The notes: generated by a model not told the origin, from the sequence alone. Numbered from the stretch's first letter, positions 48,830 through 58,498 are shown. The stretch is DNA of 64,000 nucleotides from Saccharicrinis sp963666825 (GCA_963666825.2 OY763044.2:186001-250000); one strand, 5' to 3'. Program-made: numbers and translations.

Positions 48830-51800
48830 ATGCTTAAATGGGAAAGTTATATCAAAAAAGCATTTAATATTAATGATATGGAAGCAAAAGCAAGGCTTGA
48901 AAAGTTGGTCCTTCCAACCTATGAACTGGGTAAATCTGAGATCAATCCAGTTTTTTTTGAAAAGAGAGTTTATCAGGGATCATCAGGTAAAGTTTATCCT
49001 GTTCCTTTTATTGATAAAGTATACGATCACAAGATAGATAAGGAATATCAGGCTGCTATTCTTGAAAATGATTTTGTAAAATTAGTCATGTTACCTGAAA
49101 TTGGCGGTAGAATTTTCGAAGCACAGGATAAGGCTAATAATGATTATAATTTCTTCTATCAACAAAAAGTAATTAAGCCGGCTTTGGTTGGTTTAGCTGG
49201 ACCATGGATAAGTGGAGGAGTGGAGTTTAACTGGCCACAACACCACCGTCCTGGAACTTATTTGCCAACTGATGTATATATTGAGGAGGAAGCGGATGGT
49301 GCAAAAACAATATGGATGTCGGAGTATGATCCAATGTATCGTTTAAAAGGAATGCATGGTATCCGTATTCGTCCAGATAGCGCATTAATAGAATTACGAG
49401 GCCGATTGTTTAATCGCACCCCATTAACCCAAACCTTTTTATGGTGGGCAAACGTAGCTGTTGAAGTACATAAAGATTATCAGAGTTTCTTCCCTCCTGA
49501 TGTACACTATGTTGCCGACCACGCTGTTCGTGCACAAAGTAGTTTCCCTTATGCTGAAAATGATTATTATGGAATATCATATCATGAAAGACCTGGGAAA
49601 AATGATTTGCGTAACTACAATAATATTCCTGTTCCAACCAGTTATATGGTTTGTGATACAAAATATGATTTCTTTGGAGGGTATGACTTCAAGGAAGAAG
49701 GTGGTTTCATTCATGTGGCTAACCGTCATATTGCTCCTGGTAAAAAACAATGGACATGGGGTAGTGAAGACTTTGGACGTGCATGGGATCGTGAATTAAC
49801 AGATGAAGGTGGACCATACTTTGAGTTAATGGCTGGTGTTTATACCGATAATCAACCAGACTTTACATATTTACTTCCATACGAAACAAAAACATTCTCT
49901 CAATTCTGGTGGAGTTTTAAAAAGCTTGGACCAGTTCAAAATGCAGATAAAGACCTGGCAATTCGTCTTGAAATTCAGCAAGGAAATAAATTAGATTTAG
50001 GTGTTGCATCAAGTCGTAAATTTGAAAATCTAAAATTTGTACTTCTAATCGGAAACGAAAAGACGGTATTTGAAAATAAAACAGTTACTCCTGATGAACC
50101 ATGGCAAGATAAGACCATAAAAATTGAGTCTGGACAGGAGAATTCAGTTTCATTAATCGTACTTAACGAACAAGGAAAAGAATTAATAGCATACCATCAT
50201 CGTGAAGTTCCTAAAGAACGTAATCGTAAGGTAGCTTTTGAGCCTAAACAGCCAGAGGAGATTGAAAGTGCTAATGAGTTGGAATTAATTGGTGAACACC
50301 TTGAGTTATACCGTCACCCAACCCGTTATCCTGAACCTTATTGGAAAGAGGCGATTAAAAAAGATCCTAAAAGCTACAAATCTTACATTGCTCTAGGTCG
50401 TGTAGAACTTAAAAACGGAAAATTTGCTGAAGCTGAAAAGAACTTTAAAACAGCTATTGACATTCAAACTACTTATCATCCAAATCCTGCATCAGGTGAG
50501 GCTTTGTATTTCTGTGGTTTAGCATGTTCTTTACAGGGAAGAAAGGAAGAAGCTTATAAACTGTTCTATAAATCAATATGGAATTTTGAATGGCGTGCTT
50601 CCGGATATTATCAATTGGCCACATTAGATTGTTTAAAGTCTGATTATGTAACTGCTCTTGAGCATATAGAAGCTTCATTAGATACAAACCGTCAGAATAA
50701 TAAGGCGTATATATTAAAAGCTATTATTCTGAAGCATCAAGGAAATAAAGAAGCTGCGCAAAGTGTATTTACTGAGCTATTTAAAACGGATAGTCTTGAT
50801 CAGTGGGCAAAATTTGAGTTGGCTAGCTTGTCTGGTAATTACGATGATTTTATTCAGTCATCAAGAAACGATGCACAAACAATCATTGATATTGCATTTG
50901 ATTATGCTGAAGCTGGTTTTTATCAGGAGGCTATTGATGTGATTGAATTGCATCATAAAAATGAAATACCTGAGTGTGCAGTACCAAATCCAATGGCAAA
51001 ATCAATTATGACAGAATTTGTTTTGGCTTGGTTATATAATTTAAAAGGAGATAGCACTTTAGCTGGAGAGATCCTTAATAAAACAAAAGCTGCTTCTTAC
51101 GATTATGCTTTCCCTTCACGTACATACGAACAATTAGTGTTGGAATGGGCATTGCAAGTGGATGCTAAGAATGCAATTGCAGCTTACGGATTAGGAAATT
51201 ATTATTTCAACCTAAAACGTCACGAGGATGCGATAAATGCATGGCAAAAGGCTGCTGATGCAAACTGTAACTATGGTACATTATACCGTAACTTAGGTAT
51301 TGCATACTGGAATACTTTTGAAGATGGAGAAAAAGCAAGACAATCGTTCCTTAAAGCAATTGAATTAGTTCCTAATGATATGCGTGTTTGTTATGAATTT
51401 GATCAGTTGCGTAAAAAACTAAACGATGATCCTAAAGATCGATTGGAAAGTTTATTAACAATTAAAGATCAGATTACAACTCGTGATGATTTTTCAGTAG
51501 AATTGGCTGCACTTTATAATTTTACAGGTGATTACGATAGTGCTTTAAATCTATTGGAAAACCGTAATTTCCATCCTTGGGAAGGTGGTGAAGGTCAGGT
51601 TTTAAGACAATATACTTATGCTTGTTTGAAATTAGGACAAGCTGCTCTTCAAAATGGAGAGGCAGAAGCTGCTTTAAAGTATTTTGAAAAGTCGATGGAT
51701 ACACCTGATAACCTGGGTGAAAAATATCATCCATTACAAGCTGTTGCGCATATTAACTATTGGAAAGGAATGGCGCTTAAATCAATGGGGGAAGCAGATG

Positions 51801-52213
51801 AGGCAAAAGCGTATTTTGAAGCAAGTACCAACGAAGAAGGTGACTTTATAGATATGGCAGTAAGTGCTTATTCTGAATTGTCTTACTACAAGGCTCTTTC
51901 ATTAAAGGAGCTAGGTAAAGAAAGTGAGGCAAATGAGTTATTGAATAATATCAAAGAATTTGCAGCGACTAAACTAAAGGAAAGAGTCAGAATTGATTAT
52001 TTCGCAACATCCTTACCTTTATTATTAGTTTTTGAGGACGATATTCAGAAACGTAATACAGTAGATTCTAAATTTTTGATTGCTCTTGCTGAAATCGCTC
52101 TTGGTAATTCAAACGTTGCTGCAACTTTAGCAGAAGAAATACTTACATTAAATTCGATGCACGTTGGTGTGGCTGATTTAAAGAAAGAACTTGAAATAGG
52201 TTCAGTGTTCTGA
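48830..52213 (+). CDS. DUF5107-domain protein with TPR repeats
   Basis: 1,127 residues without signal peptide, so cytoplasmic. The N-terminal half (about 30-420) is a DUF5107-type domain. Its blocks 'LVMLPEIGGRIFEA', 'NYDFFYQ'-like 'NDYNFFYQQ', 'WISGGVEFNWPQHHRP' and 'ELRGRLFNRTPLTQTFLWWANVAV' resemble the beta-sandwich of aldose-epimerase-like proteins. The C-terminal half (about 480-1127) is a chain of TPR helices ('KSYIALGRVELKNGKFAEAEKNFKTAI', 'AAYGLGNYYFNLKRHEDAINAWQKA'). An alternative start is ATG 48878 (MEAKARLEK). It is 114 bp after the MFS gene and probably co-transcribed. A sugar- or glycoside-acting role is likely from family and context, but no activity is proven from sequence. 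Confidence 0.85.
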   Translation: MLKWESYIKKAFNINDMEAKARLEKLVLPTYELGKSEINPVFFEKRVYQGSSGKVYPVPFIDKVYDHKIDKEYQAAILENDFVKLVMLPEIGGRIFEAQDKANNDYNFFYQQKVIKPALVGLAGPWISGGVEFNWPQHHRPGTYLPTDVYIEEEADGAKTIWMSEYDPMYRLKGMHGIRIRPDSALIELRGRLFNRTPLTQTFLWWANVAVEVHKDYQSFFPPDVHYVADHAVRAQSSFPYAENDYYGISYHERPGKNDLRNYNNIPVPTSYMVCDTKYDFFGGYDFKEEGGFIHVANRHIAPGKKQWTWGSEDFGRAWDRELTDEGGPYFELMAGVYTDNQPDFTYLLPYETKTFSQFWWSFKKLGPVQNADKDLAIRLEIQQGNKLDLGVASSRKFENLKFVLLIGNEKTVFENKTVTPDEPWQDKTIKIESGQENSVSLIVLNEQGKELIAYHHREVPKERNRKVAFEPKQPEEIESANELELIGEHLELYRHPTRYPEPYWKEAIKKDPKSYKSYIALGRVELKNGKFAEAEKNFKTAIDIQTTYHPNPASGEALYFCGLACSLQGRKEEAYKLFYKSIWNFEWRASGYYQLATLDCLKSDYVTALEHIEASLDTNRQNNKAYILKAIILKHQGNKEAAQSVFTELFKTDSLDQWAKFELASLSGNYDDFIQSSRNDAQTIIDIAFDYAEAGFYQEAIDVIELHHKNEIPECAVPNPMAKSIMTEFVLAWLYNLKGDSTLAGEILNKTKAASYDYAFPSRTYEQLVLEWALQVDAKNAIAAYGLGNYYFNLKRHEDAINAWQKAADANCNYGTLYRNLGIAYWNTFEDGEKARQSFLKAIELVPNDMRVCYEFDQLRKKLNDDPKDRLESLLTIKDQITTRDDFSVELAALYNFTGDYDSALNLLENRNFHPWEGGEGQVLRQYTYACLKLGQAALQNGEAEAALKYFEKSMDTPDNLGEKYHPLQAVAHINYWKGMALKSMGEADEAKAYFEASTNEEGDFIDMAVSAYSELSYYKALSLKELGKESEANELLNNIKEFAATKLKERVRIDYFATSLPLLLVFEDDIQKRNTVDSKFLIALAEIALGNSNVAATLAEEILTLNSMHVGVADLKKELEIGSVF

Positions 52214-52284
52214 TAATAAAGGTATTAGTTAAATTTTTCATAGTTGGTTGAATAAAAGAAATATCTTTTAGTTAATCTGATTTT

Positions 52285-52331
52285 AAAGAAACTATCCTGT
52301 GCAATTACATGCTAGGGTAGTTTCTTTTTTA
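52285..52331 (+). terminator. Intrinsic terminator after the DUF5107 gene
   Basis: The stem AGAAACTATCCT (52287-52298) with AGGGTAGTTTCT (52314-52325) has one G-T pair and is followed by a T-run. Confidence 0.88.
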
Positions 52332-52639
52332 TATACCAATTGGTACTTGAAAAGTCTTTTCTCAATTGCATTAGGAATGTGCATATCTAGCATCTAAATC
52401 TAAACGATCAATCTCTCTTCGTTGTAATCATCCAAGCCTTATGGTTATTCAAAAAATTTTACATATTGTTTGTATCTTGTACCTACAAGCTTAATAAAAT
52501 CTCCATAAATCTAGACAAAATTGTATCTCTTACCTTTAATAAAATTTTGTTGATAGTATTGCACATTCTACAATAGAAGAATAATACCATTTGTTATACT
52601 AAAACCTAAATTAAAATTCCAATAAAGAAGAAATATGAT
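52332..52639. other. Spacer before the 42-bp array
   Basis: About 300 AT-rich bases with no gene or recognisable element. Confidence 0.5.
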
Positions 52640-52958
52640 ACCAAACGGGAGTGTTTGAAATGTTCAACATGAGTTTAATAGGTTACAGCATTAGTGTTTG
52701 ATCTTATTAACTTAAGTTCCAATATTCAAAGCACCAGTGTTTGAACACAATAAAATAGTTTTATAGTTTGCTGAGCAGCTGTTTCTAGAAATAAACTGAT
52801 GTTATTGACTTGCTGCACTGCTGTTTGTTAAAATAAAGTATTTTATTAAGTTCTTGCATCGTTGTTTCTTAGAAAAAAGCATTTATATTACTTCCTGCAC
52901 TGCTGTTGAATAAAATATCATCACGTTGTAAAGTTCCCGCACCGGTGTTTGAAACTTT
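52640..52958. repeat. Noncoding array of eight degenerate units with a 42-bp period
   Basis: The core TGTTT (or TGTTG) begins at 52652, 52695, 52738, 52780, 52822, 52863, 52904 and 52946, so the spacing is 43, 43, 42, 42, 41, 41 and 42 bp. Before most cores stands GCAC-like sequence (GCACCAG, GCACTGC, GCACCGG), and after them an A-rich stretch (AAATAAA). Several units are centred on an imperfect palindrome: CACCGGTG at 52940-52947 inside a 29-bp dyad (52930-52958), TTCAAA...TTTGAA at 52725-52745, and CAAAC...GTTTG at 52642-52657. The step is about four turns of B-DNA. It is not a multiple of three throughout, so it is not coding. Confidence 0.88.
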
Positions 52959-53133
52959 AATAATTCATCAAGTGAATCCATCCAAAAACTTTATCAGGTA
53001 GTTAAATTGATAATTATGCTACTCTAATTTAATGATTATATTATTTTGGGGCTGAATAAATATTTTTGTGAGTAGTGAGATTTAATGGTTACATGTTTTC
53101 CAGTTCAATCTATCTGTAAAAATAGTTTTTACA

Positions 53134-53499
53134 TCAATTATTTCTTCTAAAAGTAGTGCTGAATAAAGATGATTTTACCGGTTTAAACACAAAATCTCCA
53201 GCGCTCAACTCATTTACTATTTGGCTCCAAGAACCATCTGATTTCCAATAACCGTCATAAAAACTTTTTGAACTGGTTCCTCCTACTGCTCTATTATCTA
53301 CAACAACATAATTCTCATCAAAAAAATATTGCAATACTTGCCCCCAACCTGTTCTCGGATAGTAGCCCGATGTATAAGTTTGTACAGTTGAATCTCCAAT
53401 TGTAAAAATCTTTGCATCTATATTTGTAAATGATGATATTCCCATCAAAACAATTATAAGCATGCTTAATCTCTCGCTATATGTTTTTAAAATTTTCAT
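53134..53499 (-). pseudogene. Truncated SGNH acetylesterase-like gene
   Basis: 121 residues. Signal peptide of about 29 residues, then 'KIFTIGDSTVQTYTSGYYPRTGWGQVLQYFF' (catalytic Ser block I) and 'NRAVGGTSSKSFYDGYWK' (block II). It parallels the 834-residue neighbour closely until 'LSAGDFVF', where the neighbour continues 'IQFGHND'. Here the reading breaks into 'KPVKSSLFSTTFRRNN' and stops. The N-D and D-x-x-H blocks of the family are therefore missing and the enzyme should be inactive. It starts 12 bp after the complete paralogue. The lost 3' part lies toward the 42-bp array, so a deletion between them is plausible. Confidence 0.85.
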
Positions 53500-53511
53500 A
53501 CAATTTCAATT

Positions 53512-56016
53512 TTATTTATTAATAATAATTTTTTTCATCTGAGTTATATTCTGCTTTTGAAGTCTGATTAAATATAAACCGCCATTTAGATTTGAATAAC
53601 TGTTTAAGTTCCATGTGATATTTTGACATCCTGCCTGTTGGTAATCATTTATTAATTCAATTATTTTTTGACCAGAAGTATTAAATACACTCAAGTTAAC
53701 CTGACCTGCTTCAAGATTAGAATATGAAATATTTACTTCTGTATCTGCAGGGTTTGGATAAACGTTGAATTCCTGATTTGAAACTGAAATGTCAAATAAT
53801 GCAGTGGTCTGGTCTCTAGTTTCATCAGGACCTAAATCTGAAGGAGAATAGGTATCGTCAAGCGATAAGATAATTTTATCAATAATTAAATTAGGTTCTC
53901 TTAAATATACTTCGAGACTTTGATAGCCGGTAGAAGTTACATTTAAGGTTTTAGAGTTAACGTGTAACCAAGTAAATTCTTCGTATATATCAGCTGTGGA
54001 GTTACTATACATATCTATCTTTTCAATTTTAACACTACCGTCAAGTCCAAGGTGATATGAGTCGTTACTGGCATTAAATGCATATACGCGAGCCCATATA
54101 GAATAACTTCCCGTATATGGAAAATTCACGTTGTATTTCAATACCGGTGCAGTTGATTGCGCGGTGCTTGCAGTACTATATGAAGTTCCGGCTGGCGCTA
54201 TTACCACCTCTCCGGATGAACTCCCGTCCATTTTAGCTTTTCTCCAGTTGGTACCATTTGTTCCTGTTTTTAAATCAGTATAGTTTTCTGCTTCCATTAC
54301 AATAATGTTATCCAATTGTGAGAAAGCGGTTTCTTGTGTAGTATTTCCTTCGGTGCAAGTACTTGCTGAAATATTATTAGAATAAAGAGCCAGGTCATTA
54401 AACATTGCTCCTCCAGAAATGGAATTAGTCTGGATTTTGATAGTGTGTTCTCCGGCATCAATATCTAAAATAATTTCTATTATATCCCAAGCTCCAGTTG
54501 TAGCTAACTGTACATCAGATAATTTTAATACATCATCCACATAAATGTTTAATGATTCACCTGCAGTCGGATTTGTATATGTTAGAGCAAATAAATATGA
54601 GTCAGTTGCAGTCACAGAAAACAGTTGACTGACATAAGCATTAGGTACACCTTCAGTATTTATAACCAAATTATACAAGTTTTCATCATCTAGTAATAGC
54701 TGAGTATTTGCATTAGTTTCACAAAAATCAATACAAGGAATTTGTTGTGTGCAAGCATTTAATCCAGTTTCGCCACCTGTGCAGACACCACATTCGTCAA
54801 TGGCTGCAGTTCCATCAATAGTTCCATTACAGTCGGTTACAATTCCTGTAAAAACGTAATCCTGAGGTTGCATTGTAAAAGTGGTTAAATTACCATCCAT
54901 CGTAATGCCATTGATATCATCAACCCAGGAATATAGTACATTATCACCATTGAGACTGGCTTTTAAGGTAACTGTGGCCCCCTCAGGAAAATCACCGCTA
55001 ACAGTTGCTATTCCTGCATCTGGTTTATTAAGAGAAACAGATACATTATACAAAGGCTTTAGTGCTGAAGCTATTGGCTCCAGTTCAATATTTGTTTGCT
55101 GATCTTGTATTTCTTCAGTTATCATTCGTGCCATTGTAAGGGCTCCCATTTCTTGATAATGAGTCCAGTAATCAGAATAACCATTAGGATAATTATCGTA
55201 TTCCCCGGGTTCAAGCCCCATATGAATAAAATACGAAGCATAATCAGTACCAACCTCATTGTAAAAAGCTAATGACTTAAGATTCAAATCAATAAAAGGC
55301 ACGTTGTTATTATTTGCCACCTCTAACATTGCAGCCCTGTATTCAGTAAATACATTTGTTGTTGAATTCATATTCATCGGACTAACCAGTACGGGTATAG
55401 CGCCAATTGCTCTACTTTCAGTAACGTACTGAGTTAAATAAGTTTTATAGTCAGTTGGCGAAGTATATCTGGACTCATTACTATAATCGCGATCATTATG
55501 CCCAAACTGAATAAAAACATAATCTCCTGCTACAAGTTCAGTAAGAACGTTATCCCAACTTCCTTCTTCAATATAACTTCTGGAGCTTCTGCCTCCTTTA
55601 GCTCTGTTATATGTATTTATTTTTGTGTCGTCGAAATAATATTGTAATACTTGTCCCCATCCTGTAAAAGGATATTGACTAGCGTTATAATTTGTAACAG
55701 TAGAATCTCCAATAATAAAAATTCTTATAATGGTCTCAGCAACTACTTCAACTGCAATAGATGTTGTCGTTACATTATTTTGTTCATCTGTAACAGTAAC
55801 TTCATATAATCCTGATGCGTTTGGAGTTAATGTTCCTGATTCAGCTCCCTGAATGAGTTCCCCATCATAATACCATTGATAACTTTCGCCTTCAGGCGCA
55901 ATTAATTCATGAGCTGAGTGATTTATTATTATGCCTTTGGAATCAGAGGCATGGATATTATTTGCATAAAGTATTGTAATAATGAAAAATGCAAATAATT
56001 TAAATTTTATATTCAT
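53512..56016 (-). CDS. Multidomain secreted SGNH acetylesterase (rhamnogalacturonan acetylesterase-like) with CBM and T9SS domain
   Basis: 834 residues from ATG 56016, chosen because it gives a proper signal peptide (KFKLFAFFIITILYANNIHA); the ATG at 56043 adds nine residues before it. Layout: Ig-like domain (about 30-98); SGNH hydrolase (about 100-320) with S105 in 'IIGDSTV', 'KGGRSSRSY', 'FGHND' near 171-175 and 'SDYWTHYQEMGA'; an InlB-like beta domain (about 325-405); a linker 'TAAIDECGVCTGGETG'; a jelly-roll region; a CBM6/35-like domain (about 575-720, 'MEAENYTDLKTGTNGTNWRKA'); and a type IX sorting domain ('NVYPNPADTEVNISY ... GGLYLIRLQKQN'). Likely removes acetyl esters from pectin-type polysaccharide outside the cell. 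Catalytic blocks look complete. Confidence 0.87.
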   Translation of the reverse strand: MNIKFKLFAFFIITILYANNIHASDSKGIIINHSAHELIAPEGESYQWYYDGELIQGAESGTLTPNASGLYEVTVTDEQNNVTTTSIAVEVVAETIIRIFIIGDSTVTNYNASQYPFTGWGQVLQYYFDDTKINTYNRAKGGRSSRSYIEEGSWDNVLTELVAGDYVFIQFGHNDRDYSNESRYTSPTDYKTYLTQYVTESRAIGAIPVLVSPMNMNSTTNVFTEYRAAMLEVANNNNVPFIDLNLKSLAFYNEVGTDYASYFIHMGLEPGEYDNYPNGYSDYWTHYQEMGALTMARMITEEIQDQQTNIELEPIASALKPLYNVSVSLNKPDAGIATVSGDFPEGATVTLKASLNGDNVLYSWVDDINGITMDGNLTTFTMQPQDYVFTGIVTDCNGTIDGTAAIDECGVCTGGETGLNACTQQIPCIDFCETNANTQLLLDDENLYNLVINTEGVPNAYVSQLFSVTATDSYLFALTYTNPTAGESLNIYVDDVLKLSDVQLATTGAWDIIEIILDIDAGEHTIKIQTNSISGGAMFNDLALYSNNISASTCTEGNTTQETAFSQLDNIIVMEAENYTDLKTGTNGTNWRKAKMDGSSSGEVVIAPAGTSYSTASTAQSTAPVLKYNVNFPYTGSYSIWARVYAFNASNDSYHLGLDGSVKIEKIDMYSNSTADIYEEFTWLHVNSKTLNVTSTGYQSLEVYLREPNLIIDKIILSLDDTYSPSDLGPDETRDQTTALFDISVSNQEFNVYPNPADTEVNISYSNLEAGQVNLSVFNTSGQKIIELINDYQQAGCQNITWNLNSYSNLNGGLYLIRLQKQNITQMKKIIINK

Positions 56017-56866
56017 AGTTAATGTATTTAAATAATATACCAAGCAGTATTTAATGTATTCTCCTATTTAAATACAGTACGAAATCTAATTTTATGGTTC
56101 CTTGACTATTTTACCTTACATAGTTGAATTTTCATCGTCAATTGTTGCAGATGTTTTTTCATGATGATCACAACATTGTAAATGTTAATGAATTATAATT
56201 AGATTGTAAGAGTGTAAATGGAGTACAATTAAATCACTACTAAATTATATTCTACCATCGAAATAGAACTGTAAAAACGTTTCTTTCAACAAGGGTATAT
56301 GGGTATAATGAGAGTAATTTCATCTTTAATTTTTATATTTTAAAGACTTACTTTCAGATGAGTTTGATGAGACGTTAAAATCAGAAAATAATTTTCACAG
56401 AAAAAGAAACATTAATTAACAGGATAAACAGCAACCTGGCTATCGAAAAAATTGACCTGCATTTTTTATGAAATTTTGAGATGAATTCTTTTCCGAAGTT
56501 TTAAATTAGGTTAGTAAACCAACATATTAAGATTAAATTTTTTTATGCATTAAAATAGTTGTAAGGCAATTGCTTTACATTCATTTTTGTTTTTGCATTA
56601 ATTTTTAACTTGTTTTTAAAGCTATATTCGAACAGCTTTGTGATATTTTAAAATTTTATTGGCTGAAACTTTATCTACATCAACAAGATTTCAGTATTTC
56701 TTCTTTAACTGCATCAAACGCGTTTTTAAGAATGCTTTAAATGAAATAATAAAAAAAGTTATATTTAAAAATTATTCGGATGCTATAAGCCGTAGTAATA
56801 TTAAAGAGAAATTGGTTGAAAATAGTACAATACATATATGATATGTACTTAAAAAATAATCAACTC
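56017..56866. other. AT-rich divergent spacer upstream of the SGNH and Crp/Fnr-like genes
   Basis: About 850 bases with no credible gene. A 60-codon frame starting at a TTG (56659) has no protein-like composition and I reject it. A short perfect dyad AACATT-GTA-AATGTT lies at 56172-56186. Confidence 0.5.
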
Positions 56867-57337
56867 ATGCAAGTCAAACTTATTGAGCATATACGGCGAT
56901 TTGTCAATATCACTAAGACAGAGGAATATACTCTGAATTCTTACATTAAAAATTATCATACTCAAAAAAAGGAACTTCTTCTTACAAACGGGAATGTAAG
57001 TAAATCACTTTTCTTTGTAGAAAAGGGCTGTTTACGCATGTATTTTCTTAATGAAAAATCCGTGGAGCAAATTACTCAGTTTGCTATTGAAGGTTGGTGG
57101 CTTACTGATTTTTTTAGCTTTATGGATAATACTCCTTCAGAATATTTTATCCAAACGATTGAATCTAGCGAAATAGTTTCAATTGACAGAAAGGTTTATG
57201 ATGATTTGCTTAAAGCTATTCCTAATTTAGAGCGTTACTTTAGAATTATCATGCAGAAAAACCTTGCTGCATCCCAATTAAGAACAAAGTACTTGTATGA
57301 AATGTCAAAGGAAGAGTTTTATTATCATTTTGAGTAA
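56867..57337 (+). pseudogene. Crp/Fnr-family regulator lacking its DNA-binding end
   Basis: 156 residues from ATG 56867 (alternatives: ATG 56843, TTG 56816). It has the cyclic-nucleotide-binding-type beta roll (KELLLTNGNVSKSLFFVEKGCLRMYF...) and the long connecting helix ('NLERYFRIIMQKNLAASQLRTKYLYEMSKEEFYYHF'). Members of this family then continue for about 35 residues with the helix-turn-helix. Here a stop codon follows 'HFE'. No continuation of the missing part is evident in the next 330 bases. It is therefore a truncated gene, or at best a sensor-only protein. I judge pseudogene more likely. Confidence 0.75.
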
Positions 57338-57623
57338 TTATTTGTAATCTTTAATCTACACTACATAATTAAAAAGCTCAGTGAGTAATATATCGATGCA
57401 CGTATTAGTCGTTGCAAATAAATTCAGCTTCGAATCAAACAAAAGATAAATATATTAATTCGAAGCAACCCGATGAAATGCTTCAACTTTCCTGAGCCTA
57501 ATTACATTGTTTATCTAGGGGGATCATTCTAAATAATTGTATCCTACTTCAGCGTATTTGGAGATAAAATAAGAGTTTATGTATTTCTTAAACCAGCTTA
57601 ATTTTTCTGATTTTTTACAGGTG
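57338..57623. other. Spacer with a 9-bp inverted repeat
   Basis: GCTTCGAAT (57426-57434) and ATTCGAAGC (57457-57465) are a perfect inverted repeat separated by 22 bp. No T-run follows. Nothing else recognisable is present. Confidence 0.5.
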
Positions 57624-57631
57624 TATTTTTG
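57624..57631 (+). promoter_or_regulatory. -7 element of the small winged-helix gene
   Basis: TATTTTTG is an exact TAnnTTTG match, 37 bp before ATG 57669. It lies inside the longer frame that begins at 57579, which supports the later start. Confidence 0.45.
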
Positions 57632-57668
57632 TTGCAATAATTATTTAATCAACAAAAACTATAAAAAA

Positions 57669-57845
57669 ATGGAACCAAAGGAACTTGTGTTAGAAGTGAT
57701 AAAAAAGGATGGAAATCCTTTAAATGCTGGTAAAATAGTTGAGTTAACCGGTCTTGAACGTAAAGTTGTAGATAAAGCTATGGATCAACTAAAAAAGGAG
57801 GAAGCAATTGTATCTCCTAAACGATGCTACTGGCAAGCAAAATAA
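57669..57845 (+). CDS. Small winged-helix protein (58 aa), putative transcription regulator
   Basis: 58 residues: 'MEPKELVLEVIKKDGNPLNAGKIVELTGLERKVVDKAMDQLKKEEAIVSPKRCYWQAK' in pattern, that is three helices plus a beta wing. The recognition-helix-like part is 'ERKVVDKAMDQLKKE' and the wing ends 'IVSPKRCYW'. The frame could start at 57579, but those 30 residues are AT-driven and lack a promoter. Similar stand-alone proteins are common in Bacteroidota and are annotated as transcriptional regulators (family knowledge). It precedes the flavin-binding protein gene by 96 bp. DNA targets are unknown. Confidence 0.75.
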   Translation: MEPKELVLEVIKKDGNPLNAGKIVELTGLERKVVDKAMDQLKKEEAIVSPKRCYWQAK

Positions 57846-57941
57846 ACTCTTATCAATTCAAATGTTGCATATTTTCAATAATTAATACCAATCCACGATA
57901 GTCAATTTATATAAATATCAAGAAATAATAAAATACATATT

Positions 57942-58328
57942 ATGAATACAGATAAAAAATTAAGTGATAAATTTCACCAAGTTTTACAACATGAAGGAGT
58001 AGTTTCAATAATGTCATGGGGAAATGAGCCTCACCTTGTTAATAGCTGGAATTCTTATTTAGTTATAACAGAAGATGAACGTATTCTTATTCCTGCATAT
58101 GGTTTTAGAAAGACTGAAAAAAACATAAATGTCAATAATTCAGTTAAAATATCTTTGGGTAGTAAAAATGTATTAGGATTTAAAGACTATCCCGGAACAG
58201 GCTTTATTGTAACAGGAAAAGCTGCCTATATTGAATCTGGCGATGAGTATAATATGATGAAAGCGAAATTTTCATTTTTAACAAGAGTATTAGAAATAAC
58301 TGTAGATAATGCAAAACAAATGCTTTAG
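57942..58328 (+). CDS. Pyridoxamine 5'-phosphate oxidase-family (FMN-binding split barrel) protein
   Basis: 128 residues, a full single split-barrel domain: 'VLQHEGVVSIMSWGNEPHLVNSWNSYLVITEDERILIPAYGFRKTEKNI', then 'SVKISLGSKNVLG' and 'GTGFIVTGKAAYIESGDEYNMMKAKFSFLTRVLEITV'. Members bind FMN or F420-like cofactors and often act in redox or detoxification reactions; the substrate here is not evident. It is 96 bp after the small winged-helix gene on the same strand and is followed by a terminator. Confidence 0.85.
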   Translation: MNTDKKLSDKFHQVLQHEGVVSIMSWGNEPHLVNSWNSYLVITEDERILIPAYGFRKTEKNINVNNSVKISLGSKNVLGFKDYPGTGFIVTGKAAYIESGDEYNMMKAKFSFLTRVLEITVDNAKQML

Positions 58329-58356
58329 ATAAAAAACTTCTTTAAATTCATCTCTT

Positions 58357-58382
58357 ACCGTCCTAAATGGGCGGTTTTTGTT
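58357..58382 (+). terminator. Intrinsic terminator after the PPOX-family gene
   Basis: ACCGTCC (58357-58363) with GGGCGGT (58369-58375), one T-G pair, TAAAT loop, then TTTTTGTTT. Confidence 0.8.
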
Positions 58383-58498
58383 TAATAAAAAGATATTATA
58401 GATGTGATTTAGATAAGATATAATTTATTCCACATTCTTTATCAATCTGGAGTTAATACTTTTTAATTTATCCATTTTTAGCCCAAATTTGATGTTTG

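Noticed and set aside
52640..52958. CRISPR array
   Set aside because: The repeated part is only about 10-14 bp and varies from unit to unit, spacers are not distinct from repeats, and no cas genes are present.
56659..56841. 60-codon frame starting with TTG
   Set aside because: Phe/Lys/Asn-rich translation of AT-rich DNA, no ATG, no promoter, and overlaps the likely upstream region of the Crp/Fnr-like gene.
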